Of a DNA stretch of 15,294 nucleotides, positions 6,461 to 13,898 are shown one piece after another. The stretch's first letter is position 1; each line of letters opens with the position of its first letter. The position numbers were made by a program, and so were the translations under genes. The notes beneath the pieces were generated by a model, which saw only the letters and a program-made list of their open reading frames with translations, was not told the origin of the DNA and searched no databases. This DNA is from Candidatus Aminicenantota bacterium (GTDB taxonomy: Bacteria; Acidobacteriota; Aminicenantia; Aminicenantales; Aminicenantaceae), in the NCBI GenBank assembly GCA_016926925.1, contig JAFGNQ010000005.1, positions 1 through 15,294 on the forward strand. The letters run 5' to 3'.

Positions 6461-7915
6461 TCAGGTGAGTTCCTTCAGAACGGTTGTCAGGAATGTCCAG
6501 AACTTCTCCACGGATCCGATATGTATTCTCTCGTCCGGAGAATGCGGGTGTTGAATCGTTGGACCGAATGAAATCATATCCATTCCCGGAAATTTTTCAC
6601 CAATGATTCCGCATTCAAGGCCTGCGTGGACAGCCGCAACCTTCGGCTCAGTGTTGAATGTATGTTTATAGACTTCTTTGAGCGTTTTGAGAATGGGGGA
6701 TTGGAGGTCCGGTTTCCAGCCGGGATAGCCTTCTTCGAGAGTGACTTCGGCGTTGGCGAGGTCGGCGAGTGCGGACAATGCTTCCCTGGTCGCCTCGAGT
6801 GCTGATGCTACGGAGCTTCTCGTGCTGCATACGATTCCTGCTTGGCTGTCCTTCATTCGGACGACGGCCAGATTGTTGGAGGTCTCTACTAAACCTTCAA
6901 TTTCCGGATTCATAGCTATAACTCCATGGGGAAGTGTAAGAAGGATATTGATGAGATTTTTCTGGACATCTTCGGGGATCCGAGCAGGCGAAACTTCTTC
7001 CGATTTTTGTATATTCAGTGCAATATCTTTTTCAAGAGCCCTGTACTCACTCTTGATTTTATCAAAGGATTCCTGAGCTGCGGATGAAAATTGTTCCCGG
7101 TTTGAAGCATCGATCAATACATGCGCCCACGCCTCTCTCGGAATGGCATTTCTAAGGTTGCCTCCTTCAAAGCTTACTAAATCATAGGACACGCTACTTG
7201 CAGTCTGCCACAGCACTCGGGCCAGCAACTTTATGGCGTTTCCTCGTCCCTGATTGATATCTATTCCGGAATGCCCGCCTCTCAAGCCTGAAAGTTTAAT
7301 GATATACCCTTCTGCAGCAATAGATTTTTCTCTCTTGAAAGGAAGAAAGATCTGTGTGTCGGCCCCTCCAGCGCATCCAATGGTGAATTCGCCCTCATCT
7401 TCACTATCCAAGTTGAGCATCTTGCGTCCCTTGAGAAAATCGGTAGGAACTTTTCTGGCGCCGGTAAGTCCAGTCTCCTCATCGACTGTAAAAAGAAATT
7501 CTAGGGGAGGATGGATGAGACTCTTGTCTTCCATGATGGCTAGAGCCGCACAGCAGCCGATACCGTTATCCGCACCGAGTGTGGTTCCTTCCGCCTTGAC
7601 CCACTCTCCTTTGATATGGGCTTTGATGGCGTCCTTTTTGAAGTCGTGATCGACATCCGAATTTTTTTCACAAACCATATCCAAGTGCCCTTGCAGAACG
7701 ACACCCTCAGCATTTTCGTGACCGGCAGAACCCGGTTTTGAAACAATGACATTTCCTACGTCGTCCCTTTTCCATTCCAAGTCGAGGTTTTTGGCCACGG
7801 AAACTATATAATCCCCGATGGCCCTCTCGTTTCCCGAGCACCTGGGGATTTTTAAAAACTCTGCAAAATGCTTCCATAAATTATTAGGTTTCATTCCTTC
7901 AAATAATTCAGCCAT
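6461..7915 (-). CDS. pepD: Cytosolic aminoacyl-histidine (Xaa-His) dipeptidase, M20C family
   Basis: 484 residues, matching the usual length of PepD (about 485). Metal-site residues are in place: His77 and Asp79 in GHLDMV, Asp116 in GADNGIG, Glu146/Glu147 in VDEETGL, Asp170 in NLDSED, and a C-terminal histidine in TIQHPHSPDE. PepD is a zinc-dependent cytosolic enzyme that cleaves a wide range of dipeptides, including Xaa-His such as carnosine. There is no signal peptide. The frame is open 22 codons further upstream to an ATG at 7981, but the ATG at 7915 is preferred: GGAGG stands eight bases before it, and MAELFEGMKPNNLWKHF matches the family N-terminus. It is divergent from the zinc importer, and they share a regulatory region. 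The reader should note that PepD itself is a zinc consumer. Confidence 0.95.
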   Translation of the reverse strand: MAELFEGMKPNNLWKHFAEFLKIPRCSGNERAIGDYIVSVAKNLDLEWKRDDVGNVIVSKPGSAGHENAEGVVLQGHLDMVCEKNSDVDHDFKKDAIKAHIKGEWVKAEGTTLGADNGIGCCAALAIMEDKSLIHPPLEFLFTVDEETGLTGARKVPTDFLKGRKMLNLDSEDEGEFTIGCAGGADTQIFLPFKREKSIAAEGYIIKLSGLRGGHSGIDINQGRGNAIKLLARVLWQTASSVSYDLVSFEGGNLRNAIPREAWAHVLIDASNREQFSSAAQESFDKIKSEYRALEKDIALNIQKSEEVSPARIPEDVQKNLINILLTLPHGVIAMNPEIEGLVETSNNLAVVRMKDSQAGIVCSTRSSVASALEATREALSALADLANAEVTLEEGYPGWKPDLQSPILKTLKEVYKHTFNTEPKVAAVHAGLECGIIGEKFPGMDMISFGPTIQHPHSPDERIHIGSVEKFWTFLTTVLKELT

Positions 7916-7923
7916 TGTTTTTT

Positions 7924-7928
7924 CCTCC
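7924..7928 (-). promoter_or_regulatory. Ribosome binding site deciding the pepD start
   Basis: GGAGG on the minus strand, eight bases upstream of the ATG at 7915. The alternative in-frame ATG at 7981 has no such site. Confidence 0.8.
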
Positions 7929-7994
7929 AACCTATGGTTCAAAGATATAAATTGAATTCCGGGACAAAAAGCATGACACAAAATGCAATTGGAT

Positions 7995-8030
7995 TCAAGA
8001 AGTATTCTTGTTTGACTGACCGCTTCTTGA
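7995..8030. promoter_or_regulatory. CAAGAA/TTCTTG inverted repeats, candidate operator of the zinc importer
   Basis: TCAAGAAG (7995-8002), TTCTTG (8005-8010) and CTTCTTGA (8023-8030) are three copies of one half-site. The first two form CAAGAA-GTA-TTCTTG, a perfect inverted repeat. The first and third form an eight-base inverted repeat. The third overlaps the predicted -35 box of the importer promoter. This placement suits a repressor such as a Fur/Zur-family protein, but the sequence does not match a Zur box known to me, and no regulator gene of this kind is present in the window. Confidence 0.4.
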
Positions 8031-8055
8031 TTTAAGCACGGAAAAAAGGTACAAA
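8027..8055 (+). promoter_or_regulatory. Possible promoter of the zinc importer operon
   Basis: TTGATT (8027-8032) and TACAAA (8050-8055) are spaced by 17 bases. Both boxes match the consensus at four of six positions, so this is a moderate candidate. It would give a leader of about 70 bases before the start at 8133. Confidence 0.35.
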
Positions 8056-8132
8056 TGATCTAGGTTTTTCGGATGTCCGTAAAGCATGCGGCAAGGCAAT
8101 GTCGGACTAAGTTGAAGACAGGAAATAAACGC

Positions 8133-9095
8133 ATGAAAGAGAAGAACTTTAAAGTTGTCTCAGTATTTCTCCTGCTTGGAATTTGCATACTGACTCTCTC
8201 TGCTGGCCTTCGTGCAAATGGGAGAAGTGCTGTGAAAAAAATCAAGGCTGTAGCCACAGTTTTTCCATTGATGGAATTTGCTCAAGCCGTTATAGGTGAT
8301 AGGGGAGAAGTCGAGCTTCTCCTTCCTCCGGGGGCGGAAATCCACGCATGGCAACCTCGGCCGAGTGATATTCTGAAAATATCCGATGCAGACCTTTTTA
8401 TGTGTATTGGCGTCGATTTAGAACCTTGGGTTCAAGGTGTTTTGGATAGTGTCCATCGGCCCATGCTGCGTGTCTTCAGGGCGAGCGATGGAATGAAGCT
8501 CATTAAGGAGCCCATTCATAACCATGAGAGAAAATTTGAAGATGATCATGAACACGATCATAGCGGAACGGATCCGCATATTTGGTTGGACTTCAACCTG
8601 GATCAACACATTATCGATAATCTCGTTCGGATGTTATCGGAAATACGGCCGAAAGAGGAATCTTTTTTTGTCTCGAACGGACGGGAATACAAAAACAAAC
8701 TTCGTCAACTGGATCAAAAATATCAAAAAACGCTGTCACAATGCCAAAAAAAGACATTTGTTGTCGGAGGGCATGCCGCCTTCGGATATCTTGCAAAGAG
8801 GTATGGTCTCCAGCAGGTGTCGCTCTATGGCCTGAACCCCGAAGCGAGGCCATCTCCACGTCAGTTGGTAGAGGTCGTGGAAATGTCCAAAAAACACGAT
8901 ATCCGGGTGATTTATTTCGAGATCAACGTGAGTGATGATTTAGCCAAAGTCATTGCTAAAGAAATTGGAGCCCGGACAATGGCCTTGAATCCCGCTGCGA
9001 ATAGAAGCCGAAAACAGCTCCGAACAGGGACTACTTTTATTGAAATCATGGAAATGAACCTGAAGAACTTGTGTGAGGGCTTAAGCTGTGAGTGA
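8133..9095 (+). CDS. znuA: Zinc (or manganese) ABC importer, periplasmic binding protein
   Basis: 320 residues. A signal peptide covers about 1-28 (basic KEKNFK, then the hydrophobic VVSVFLLLGICILTLSA). No lipobox is present, because Ile precedes the only cysteine, so the mature protein should be free in the periplasm. It is a cluster A-I (ZnuA/TroA) binding protein. Likely metal ligands are His71 (AEIHAWQPRPSD), His149 (TDPHIWLDF) and His214 (VVGGHAAFGYL), with an acidic residue near 263-269. A His/Asp/Glu-rich loop (HEHDHSGTDPH, within about 129-149) precedes the second ligand, a feature typical of zinc-specific members. The start at 8133 is chosen for AGGA nine bases upstream and because it begins the signal peptide. 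An ATG at 8073 would add 20 residues and has no ribosome site. Its 3' end overlaps the ATPase gene by eight bases. Confidence 0.93.
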   Translation: MKEKNFKVVSVFLLLGICILTLSAGLRANGRSAVKKIKAVATVFPLMEFAQAVIGDRGEVELLLPPGAEIHAWQPRPSDILKISDADLFMCIGVDLEPWVQGVLDSVHRPMLRVFRASDGMKLIKEPIHNHERKFEDDHEHDHSGTDPHIWLDFNLDQHIIDNLVRMLSEIRPKEESFFVSNGREYKNKLRQLDQKYQKTLSQCQKKTFVVGGHAAFGYLAKRYGLQQVSLYGLNPEARPSPRQLVEVVEMSKKHDIRVIYFEINVSDDLAKVIAKEIGARTMALNPAANRSRKQLRTGTTFIEIMEMNLKNLCEGLSCE

Positions 9096-9843
9096 ATCAT
9101 CGCCCCTGATCGCTATCGAAGATATCTCCTTCAGCTACGGAAGCACTAAGGTTTTGGACCATGTCTCTTTTCCAATTTATTCCGGAGACTTTTTGGCGAT
9201 CATAGGTCCCAACGGTTCAGGAAAAACCACTCTTTTAAAACTCATTTTGGGCTTGCTCACTCCTTCAGAAGGAGAGATCACGATTGTGGGAAAAAACATC
9301 TCTGAATTTTCGGATTGGGGAACATTAGGTTACGTACCTCAAAAGGCGACTCATATTGATCCTTTTTTTCCCATCTCCGTAAAGGAAGTGGTAAAAATGG
9401 GGCTTGTCGCCGATTTAGCCTCTTATCGAAGAGGAAAGGAAAATGTATCACAATGCGTGAGAAGGGCTCTCAATCAAGTGGGAATGGCCGAGTATGAAAA
9501 CTGGCGTATCGGAAAACTTTCCGGAGGGCAACAGCAGCGTGTTTTCATTGCCCGGGCTATTGTGAATCGTCCGCGCATCATTTTCCTGGACGAGCCGACA
9601 ACAGGAGTCGATGCACAAACACAAGGGCGTTTTTATGATATGCTGGATGACCTTAATAAAAAAGAATCTATTACAATCGTTCTTGTGACGCATGAGACCG
9701 GAATCATCAACCGTCATGTAACGCAGGTGGCTTGTTTGAACCAGAAACTTGAATATCATGGAGCACACGCAGAATTCTGCCTCTCCGAAGCATTCAAGAA
9801 AATGCTCGAAGAAGGACATCACGTTGTCTCTCATCGCCACTGA
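9088..9843 (+). CDS. znuC: Zinc ABC importer, ATP-binding protein
   Basis: 251 residues from a GTG start, with GAGGG eight bases upstream, inside the end of znuA. All ABC ATPase motifs are present: Walker A GPNGSGKT (40-47), Q-loop YVPQKATH, signature LSGGQ (144-148), Walker B RIIFLDEP (163-170) and switch His201 (VTHE). DPFFPISVKEVVKMGL resembles the region after the Q-loop in ZnuC/MntB-type ATPases. The C-terminus ends HHVVSHRH, a small histidine cluster that might touch metal. The protein acts as a cytoplasmic dimer powering the ZnuB permease. The overlap with znuA suggests coupled translation. Confidence 0.93.
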   Translation: MSESSPLIAIEDISFSYGSTKVLDHVSFPIYSGDFLAIIGPNGSGKTTLLKLILGLLTPSEGEITIVGKNISEFSDWGTLGYVPQKATHIDPFFPISVKEVVKMGLVADLASYRRGKENVSQCVRRALNQVGMAEYENWRIGKLSGGQQQRVFIARAIVNRPRIIFLDEPTTGVDAQTQGRFYDMLDDLNKKESITIVLVTHETGIINRHVTQVACLNQKLEYHGAHAEFCLSEAFKKMLEEGHHVVSHRH

Positions 9844-9861
9844 GCCCGCAAGATTGGGGCT
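9843..9861 (+). other. Small intercistronic hairpin between znuC and znuB
   Basis: AGCCC (9843-9847) and GGGCT (9857-9861) form a perfect five-base-pair stem around a nine-base loop, directly at the znuC stop. It has no T-run, so it is not a standard terminator. It could affect RNA stability or the relative output of the permease. Confidence 0.3.
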
Positions 9862-9895
9862 ATGCCTTATAATGAGCTGCTAATGATAAGATAAA

Positions 9896-10705
9896 ATGGA
9901 AGTTTTTTTGAGTTATGGCTTTCTCCAGCGAGCTTTATTGGCAGGCATTTTTGTTGCGTTGGCTTGCGCGGTTCTGGGTGTTTTCTTGATTTTACGGCGG
10001 GATGCCATGATCGGACATGGCTTGGCGCATGTCGCCTTCGCAGGGGTCGCTATCGGCCTTTTTCTGAATGTGATGCCCTTGTCCGCGGCATTGCTGGTCG
10101 CTGTCATGAGTGCACTGGGAATCATGCAACTCAAAGATAAGGCCGGGCTTTATGGGGACACGGCTATCGCTATTTTCAGTAGTGTAGGCTTCGCGCTGGG
10201 TGTTTTGGTCGTGAGTCTCTCGGGAAGTTTCAATGTCGATCTCTTCGGATATCTGTTCGGAGATATCCTGGCAATTGATACTTCCGATGTGGTGTTTGCG
10301 ATCGGCTTGGCCGTTGCCGTGGTCATAGCCGTGATGCTCTACTACGAAAAATTCCTGTACATGACTTTTGATCGGGAGACTGCAAAAGCTTCGGGGGTTG
10401 CAGTCGTCCGGTTGGAGCTGATCCTGGCCGTACTGACCGCTGTCACAGTGGTTCTGGGAATGAAAATCGTGGGCATACTCTTAGTTTCCGCTCTCTTGGT
10501 CATGCCGGCTGCTGCCGGGCTCCAATTAGCTTCAAGCTTCAAGCAGTCTCTCGTGATTTCTTGCTGTGTATCCGTTGTTTCTGTAGTGATAGGATTGTTT
10601 GCAGCTTTCTTTTTTGACCTCCCTGCTTCAGGGGCCATCGTGCTGTTTTCGTTCCTGTGTTTTGGATTTTTCTTCGTCATTAAAAACAAAATATTTTTCC
10701 GGTAA
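9896..10705 (+). CDS. znuB: Zinc ABC importer, membrane permease
   Basis: 269 residues with about eight hydrophobic spans, fitting the ABC-3 (ZnuB/TroC/MntC-type) permease family. Recognisable stretches are LRRDAMIGHGLAHVAFAGVA (about 33-52), typical of the family's coupling region, DRETAKASGV, and KIVGILLVSALLVMPAAAG in the late membrane part. It forms the homodimeric channel that takes metal from ZnuA and is powered by ZnuC. The 52-base gap from znuC and the weak ribosome site (only an A/G-rich GATAAGATAAA precedes the ATG) contrast with the tight znuA-znuC junction. Zinc is favoured over manganese because of the histidine-rich loop in ZnuA; this is inference. Confidence 0.92.
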   Translation: MEVFLSYGFLQRALLAGIFVALACAVLGVFLILRRDAMIGHGLAHVAFAGVAIGLFLNVMPLSAALLVAVMSALGIMQLKDKAGLYGDTAIAIFSSVGFALGVLVVSLSGSFNVDLFGYLFGDILAIDTSDVVFAIGLAVAVVIAVMLYYEKFLYMTFDRETAKASGVAVVRLELILAVLTAVTVVLGMKIVGILLVSALLVMPAAAGLQLASSFKQSLVISCCVSVVSVVIGLFAAFFFDLPASGAIVLFSFLCFGFFFVIKNKIFFR

Positions 10706-10758
10706 AACGAACGCGAAAACATTCCATTCACTCTACCATCATTTCTTTCTGAAAGAAT

Positions 10759-12429
10759 TCATCCCATTCCTTCAAGAACGATCTCTCGGATATTGTCGCC
10801 GAGGCGAATGGCTCTTTTCTTGAGTGATTCGGCTTTTTCCCCCACTTCTTTTTTGAACGCTTCATCATGAATGCCGGGGAGATTTATCAAGATATTGTAA
10901 TATGCGCCCTCTGCCCCAGCCTGAGCGGTCAATCCCGCAACTCCGGCATCGCTGATAGAGTTTTTGTTACCGTGCACGGCTACTTCCTTGGCTAGTTCCA
11001 ACGCCACTATACAATCCTCCAGAACCGCCAGGGGAACCATCGTGGCTTCCTTGTAAGATTCTTCGATGGCCGAATCTCTGGCGGCTTTTTGATCATCCGT
11101 TTTCTTGCTCATCTTAAAGGCATCCATAACACGGTTGAAAGCCAATGTGTCGAGGTCCACAGCATGCAGAAGTTTGTCCTTCAAAGCCTGTGCAGCTGAG
11201 GCAATTTTTTTGAGTTTGTCCTGAACTTGGTCGTATTCTTTTTTCCCCACTGTAAGGTTTGCGACCATCGATGAGAGTGATGCAGATAAGGCTCCGCAAA
11301 GGGCCGCCGTGCTTCCCCCTCCGGGTGCGGGGGAGTCCATCGAAAGTTCATCGGAAAATTCACTCAAATTTTTTTCCAGGAGAGAATCTTCCACTTCTTT
11401 AAACTGATATTCGATGATTTTTTTCTGAGGTTGAAAGGGAGCCACGTCATTCAAGCCAAGAGAAATCGTGGCAATCCTGATGAGTTCCTTTTCAGGGACG
11501 CCCGGGCTTTTTCCCTGCTTTTCAAGGTAGTACCGACCGGCCATGAGCATGGCTTCTTTTGGAATAAGTCCGACCAACTCGCTGCCTGTTACTCGCAATC
11601 CCAGCGCTTCCGCTTCTTTTACGGCCTCATCGAAAACCAAGTGTGGTGGAGAGATTTTATAGTTCGTGAAATTGATGGAAATTTGTGCAATCCCATAATC
11701 TGTTACATACCACCCAACAGCCTTTATTTCTTTGAATTTACCTGGGATTTTAATTGCTTTTCCATCCTTATCGCGGATAATGTTACCATCATCGTCTCTT
11801 TTGGCACGTCCTGCCTCTCTTAAATTGAGAGCAATGTCAAGCGCGAGTCTGTGATCGGATGTGTTTAGGTTGATATTGTAGGCGATTAAAAACTCTCTCG
11901 CCCCGATTACCGTTGCCCCTGATTTAGGATTGAATATCGGCTGGCCATAATCCGGCGCCCAATCCGGATCCTTCAATTTTTCCTCAAGTCCTTCGTATTC
12001 TCCTTTTCGAATCACCGCCAAATTTTTCCTATCCGGTTTTTGGCTTGCTTCTTCATAAAGATAAACCGGAATCCGCAACTCTTGAGCTACTCTATCCGCT
12101 AATTCATGAGCCATTTGAATACAATCCTCCATGGTAACACCGGATACGGGAATGAAAGGACAGACATCCGTAGCCCCCATTCGGCTGTGGGCTCCTTTAT
12201 GTAGGCTCATATCGATCAATTCGCTGGCTTTCTTGATAGCTTTGAATGCCCCTTCTTTGACGGCTTCGGGCGTCCCGATAAAAGTGACCACCGTGCGGTT
12301 AGTCGATTCGCCTGGATCCACATCCAAGAGCGTCACTTTTGGAGTTGTTTCGATTTCTTTAGTGATCGACTTGATCTTTTCAAGATCTCTGCCCTCGCTG
12401 AAATTGGGCACACATTCGACTAGCCTCAT
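10759..12429 (-). CDS. ftcD: Bifunctional glutamate formimidoyltransferase / formiminotetrahydrofolate cyclodeaminase
   Basis: 556 residues. The first half (about 1-340) is formiminotransferase: it begins LVECVPNFSEGRD and has KGAHSRMGATDVCPF with His81 at the catalytic position. It moves the formimino group of N-formimino-glutamate, from histidine breakdown, to tetrahydrofolate. The second half (about 350-550) is cyclodeaminase: SPAPGGGSTAALCGALSASL (366-385) and DLDTLAFNRVMDAF, with Asp427 near the active site, releasing ammonia and forming methenyl-THF. Compared with the mammalian enzyme (about 540 residues) there is an extra charged loop at about 208-232 (KRDDDGNIIRDKDGKAI), which I recall in bacterial versions. 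AAGGAG lies seven bases before the ATG at 12429. The start overlaps the stop of the upstream M16 gene (ATGA). No other histidine-degradation gene is in the window. Confidence 0.95.
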   Translation of the reverse strand: MRLVECVPNFSEGRDLEKIKSITKEIETTPKVTLLDVDPGESTNRTVVTFIGTPEAVKEGAFKAIKKASELIDMSLHKGAHSRMGATDVCPFIPVSGVTMEDCIQMAHELADRVAQELRIPVYLYEEASQKPDRKNLAVIRKGEYEGLEEKLKDPDWAPDYGQPIFNPKSGATVIGAREFLIAYNINLNTSDHRLALDIALNLREAGRAKRDDDGNIIRDKDGKAIKIPGKFKEIKAVGWYVTDYGIAQISINFTNYKISPPHLVFDEAVKEAEALGLRVTGSELVGLIPKEAMLMAGRYYLEKQGKSPGVPEKELIRIATISLGLNDVAPFQPQKKIIEYQFKEVEDSLLEKNLSEFSDELSMDSPAPGGGSTAALCGALSASLSSMVANLTVGKKEYDQVQDKLKKIASAAQALKDKLLHAVDLDTLAFNRVMDAFKMSKKTDDQKAARDSAIEESYKEATMVPLAVLEDCIVALELAKEVAVHGNKNSISDAGVAGLTAQAGAEGAYYNILINLPGIHDEAFKKEVGEKAESLKKRAIRLGDNIREIVLEGMG

Positions 12430-13898
12430 TGCAAAACTCCTTGTTTGATAGTGTATTGATGTTCCCCTTTGCTGTCATATATTTCCAAATCAAAATCTCT
12501 CAAATATTGACTCAAAGCTTGAAGCTCGCCAATGACGACAACGACAGGAGTACGAAGAAAAGATTTTTTTGATACCTCGAAAACGTTGTCTGCATTGATG
12601 AGCATGAGATTTTTATAGTACTGATTCCAGAATGATTCTCCCAGATTAAACGCTCTGATCTCCGCTAATTTTGTGGAGAAATAGTTTGTGTTTTCAATTT
12701 CTATGGGGAAATTTCCGATCAGATAGGATTTTGCCTGTTCGATCTCCTGGTTCGGAATCACAGACGTAGATACACTTTGTATCTCTCTCAAGCTTTCACG
12801 AATGGAATCTGATATGACCTCAGGTCTCACTCTCTCAGTTATGGTGAATAAGCCGCAAACCTTGTAGAATTCTAAAGAACTGAAAGCGTAATAGGCGTAA
12901 CCTTTCGACTCCCTAAGATTCATAAATAATCGACTGTGGGGGGATCCTCCGATGACTTGGTTGAGCACGATAAGCGGAAAATAATCCAGCGGATTATCGA
13001 GCAAAAATATATTTCCAAGATAGACCGTTGCATCCTTTTCGCCCGGGAGGTCGACAACACAAATTTTGATTTTTTGGTTGGGTAGGGGAGGGGTGAGAGG
13101 TTCGGTTTCCCTGTCTTTTTTTATCCATGTATTAAGATAGCGGCTGACTTTTCGCGCTGCAGTTTGTAGAGTGATATCTCCGATGAGAATGATTTCTGCA
13201 TTGTTGGGGCGGTAATGTTTGTCAAAAAAATCCATGAGACCGATACGGTCGAAATTCCTGCTGGCAGTTTCATCCAAAGCCATCTTGCTGTAGGGATGGT
13301 TTTTAAAGAGAATCTTGGAAAGGAGCCGCTTCGCCACAAAATCCGGAGCAGAGTTTTTTGCCAGCAAATCATAGTAAGCTATCCTAACGACATTGTCGAC
13401 TTCAACTTTTGGAAACGTGGGCTGAAGCAACATCCGGCTCAATATTTCCAATGCCTCATCCAGGTAGTCTTCTAAAAATCCGAATGTAAAAACGGAATAA
13501 TCAGGACTTGTTCTCGAAGAAAAAGAACCTCCGATGGATTCAATGATTTCGACGATTTTCGAATAGGAATATCCCTCGGTTCCTCTATTCAACATGTTGG
13601 CCGTGAATGTCGGCATCCCAGGAGCTCTTTCCGGAGCGGAGCTTTCCCCTGTTCTGATTACAAGCAGCAGGTGAATGACAGGCTGCCCCTCCAGCCTAAC
13701 TATTGAAAGGTCTAGGCCGTTAGAAAGGGTCGCGGATTCAATTTCAGGCAGATTTAGTTCGGATAGGGGTTCCGGATATGGCGGATTTTTTCTGAATCTT
13801 TCCTGGGCTGTTGACGTCCCCAGAAAGATCGCGTTGAGAAAAAGAACCCACACCAAGAAATGTTCGAAGATGCTGCCGCAGTTCGATATTTTTTTCAT
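12426..13898 (-). CDS. Secreted M16 peptidase-like protein lacking the zinc motif (subunit 2)
   Basis: 490 residues with an N-terminal signal peptide (hydrophobic FLVWVLFLNAIFLGTSTA, cleavage likely before AQ or Q near 31-32). The fold is that of two M16 halves. The position of the HxxEH zinc motif reads APGMPTFTANMLNRGTEGY (92-110) with no histidine or paired glutamate, so it cannot bind zinc in the normal way. The C-terminal half keeps the substrate-binding signature GGSPHSRLFMNLRESKGYAY (317-336). This pattern matches the non-catalytic partner in heterodimeric M16B enzymes. It should act in the periplasm with the product of the preceding gene, whose stop overlaps its start (ATGA). AGGA stands five bases before the ATG. 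ftcD follows with another ATGA overlap. Confidence 0.9.
   Translation of the reverse strand: MKKISNCGSIFEHFLVWVLFLNAIFLGTSTAQERFRKNPPYPEPLSELNLPEIESATLSNGLDLSIVRLEGQPVIHLLLVIRTGESSAPERAPGMPTFTANMLNRGTEGYSYSKIVEIIESIGGSFSSRTSPDYSVFTFGFLEDYLDEALEILSRMLLQPTFPKVEVDNVVRIAYYDLLAKNSAPDFVAKRLLSKILFKNHPYSKMALDETASRNFDRIGLMDFFDKHYRPNNAEIILIGDITLQTAARKVSRYLNTWIKKDRETEPLTPPLPNQKIKICVVDLPGEKDATVYLGNIFLLDNPLDYFPLIVLNQVIGGSPHSRLFMNLRESKGYAYYAFSSLEFYKVCGLFTITERVRPEVISDSIRESLREIQSVSTSVIPNQEIEQAKSYLIGNFPIEIENTNYFSTKLAEIRAFNLGESFWNQYYKNLMLINADNVFEVSKKSFLRTPVVVVIGELQALSQYLRDFDLEIYDSKGEHQYTIKQGVLQ

Noticed and set aside
7916..7981. Longer start for pepD at 7981
   Set aside because: The extra 22 residues are not typical of the family, and GGAGG lies just before the ATG at 7915.
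8073..8132. Longer start for znuA at 8073
   Set aside because: It would place 20 residues before the signal peptide and has no ribosome site. The ATG at 8133 has AGGA nine bases upstream.
8133..8220. Lipoprotein signal in ZnuA
   Set aside because: The only cysteine in the hydrophobic stretch is preceded by Ile, not Gly/Ala/Ser, so the lipobox rule fails.
10706..10758. Terminator after znuB
   Set aside because: TTCTTT-CTG-AAAGAA is a weak AT-rich stem without a following T-run.
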